A stretch of DNA of 64,000 nt from positions 190,921-254,920 of the forward strand of contig NZ_JACHCI010000006.1 of NCBI RefSeq assembly GCF_014200675.1, given 5' to 3'. The notes under the pieces were generated by a model. That model ran no database searches and was not told the DNA's origin. It worked only from the letters and a program-made list of their open reading frames with translations. The translations under genes were made by a program, and so were the position numbers. The DNA is from Janthinobacterium saanense. GTDB lineage: Bacteria; Pseudomonadota; Gammaproteobacteria; Burkholderiales; Burkholderiaceae_D. Shown piece by piece: positions 63,908 to 64,000 of the stretch (position 1 is the first letter of the stretch; the number at the start of each line of letters is the position of its first letter).

Positions 63908-64000
63908 ATCGGCATAGGGGACAGCCGTGAAGGCCGCTCCCCTGCCACACCACCCGGCATGCGGGTCCGCACCGGGCGGTTCGAGTAGTTGAGGTCAAGA
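63908..64000 (-). mobile_element. 3' end of a group II intron (domains V and VI), running off the window
   Basis: Minus-strand positions 63980-63947 form a 34-base domain-V-like hairpin: ACCGCCCGG pairs with CCGGGUGGU, an inner UGC/GCA stem follows a 2-base bulge, and a CGC triad lies in the 5' strand. Domain VI follows as AGGGGA...TCCCCT with an inner GGCC/GGCT stem (about 63945-63915), and the intron should end near 63908. The sequence closely resembles bacterial group II intron 3' ends that I remember. The reverse transcriptase gene would lie beyond base 64000. Confidence 0.7.

Noticed and set aside
1..64000. tRNA, rRNA, CRISPR array, prophage or replication origin
   Set aside because: None seen: no cloverleaf-like sequence, no regularly spaced repeats, no phage gene set and no DnaA-box cluster.

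Overview
The window is a GC-rich chromosomal segment from a betaproteobacterium of the family Oxalobacteraceae, most like Janthinobacterium or Massilia. The evidence is the gene order leuC-(entericidin)-leuD-leuB-asd-fimV-truA-trpF-trpB-trpA-accD-folC-dedD-cvpA-purF-metZ, which is typical of Burkholderiales. A PriB gene lies inside the rpsF-rpsR-rplI operon, and the protein sequences look Oxalobacteraceae-like. No tRNA, rRNA or CRISPR array was seen.

Left third (1-23.5 kb), core genes almost all on the minus strand: the end of a PiT phosphate transporter with its PhoU-like partner, dnaB, and the rpsF-priB-rpsR-rplI operon with a clear sigma70 promoter and a leader hairpin. Then comes lexA on the plus strand behind two perfect tandem SOS boxes. 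The long amino-acid, purine, folate and lipid synthesis block follows: metZ, purF, cvpA, dedD, folC, accD, trpA, trpB, trpF, truA, fimV, asd, leuB, leuD, a 40-residue entericidin lipoprotein, and leuC.

Middle (23.5-44.9 kb): a cheZ-cheA pair; a probable low-oxygen regulatory patch (uspA behind a perfect FNR-type box, a NarL-type response regulator, and an FNR-family regulator lacking one cluster cysteine); a Fur-boxed hemP locus followed by an unknown 112-residue protein and a DUF2325 protein; glutathione peroxidase; and a Fur-boxed five-gene operon (PepSY, DUF2271, DUF4198, ApbE, flavoprotein reductase) probably for ferric or flavin-linked reduction at the membrane. Then come a general-stress flavoprotein, two low-complexity stress proteins, and the four-gene DNA repair cluster (MBL exonuclease, ATP-dependent ligase, Lhr-type helicase, PdeM) with overlapping reading frames.

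Right third (44.9-64 kb): MAPEG protein; a cheR-cheB-sensor kinase-hybrid kinase signalling cluster; aldo/keto reductase with a divergent LysR regulator; free-methionine-sulfoxide reductase; O-methyltransferase; EamA exporter with a divergent AraC regulator; a large membrane protein of unknown function with a DnaJ-like cysteine region and Sel1-like repeats; a heme-binding beta-barrel protein; methionine aminopeptidase; a TetR regulator whose promoter predicts a leaderless mRNA; AMP nucleosidase starting at TTG; and a RES/Xre toxin-antitoxin pair. The right edge holds what looks like the 3' end (domains V and VI) of a group II intron that continues outside the window.

The best candidates for something undescribed are the 816-residue cysteine-rich/Sel1 membrane protein, the hemP-112aa-DUF2325 locus, the FNR variant next to an FNR-boxed uspA, and the toxin-antitoxin pair beside the group II intron. 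None of these could be tested by search here.
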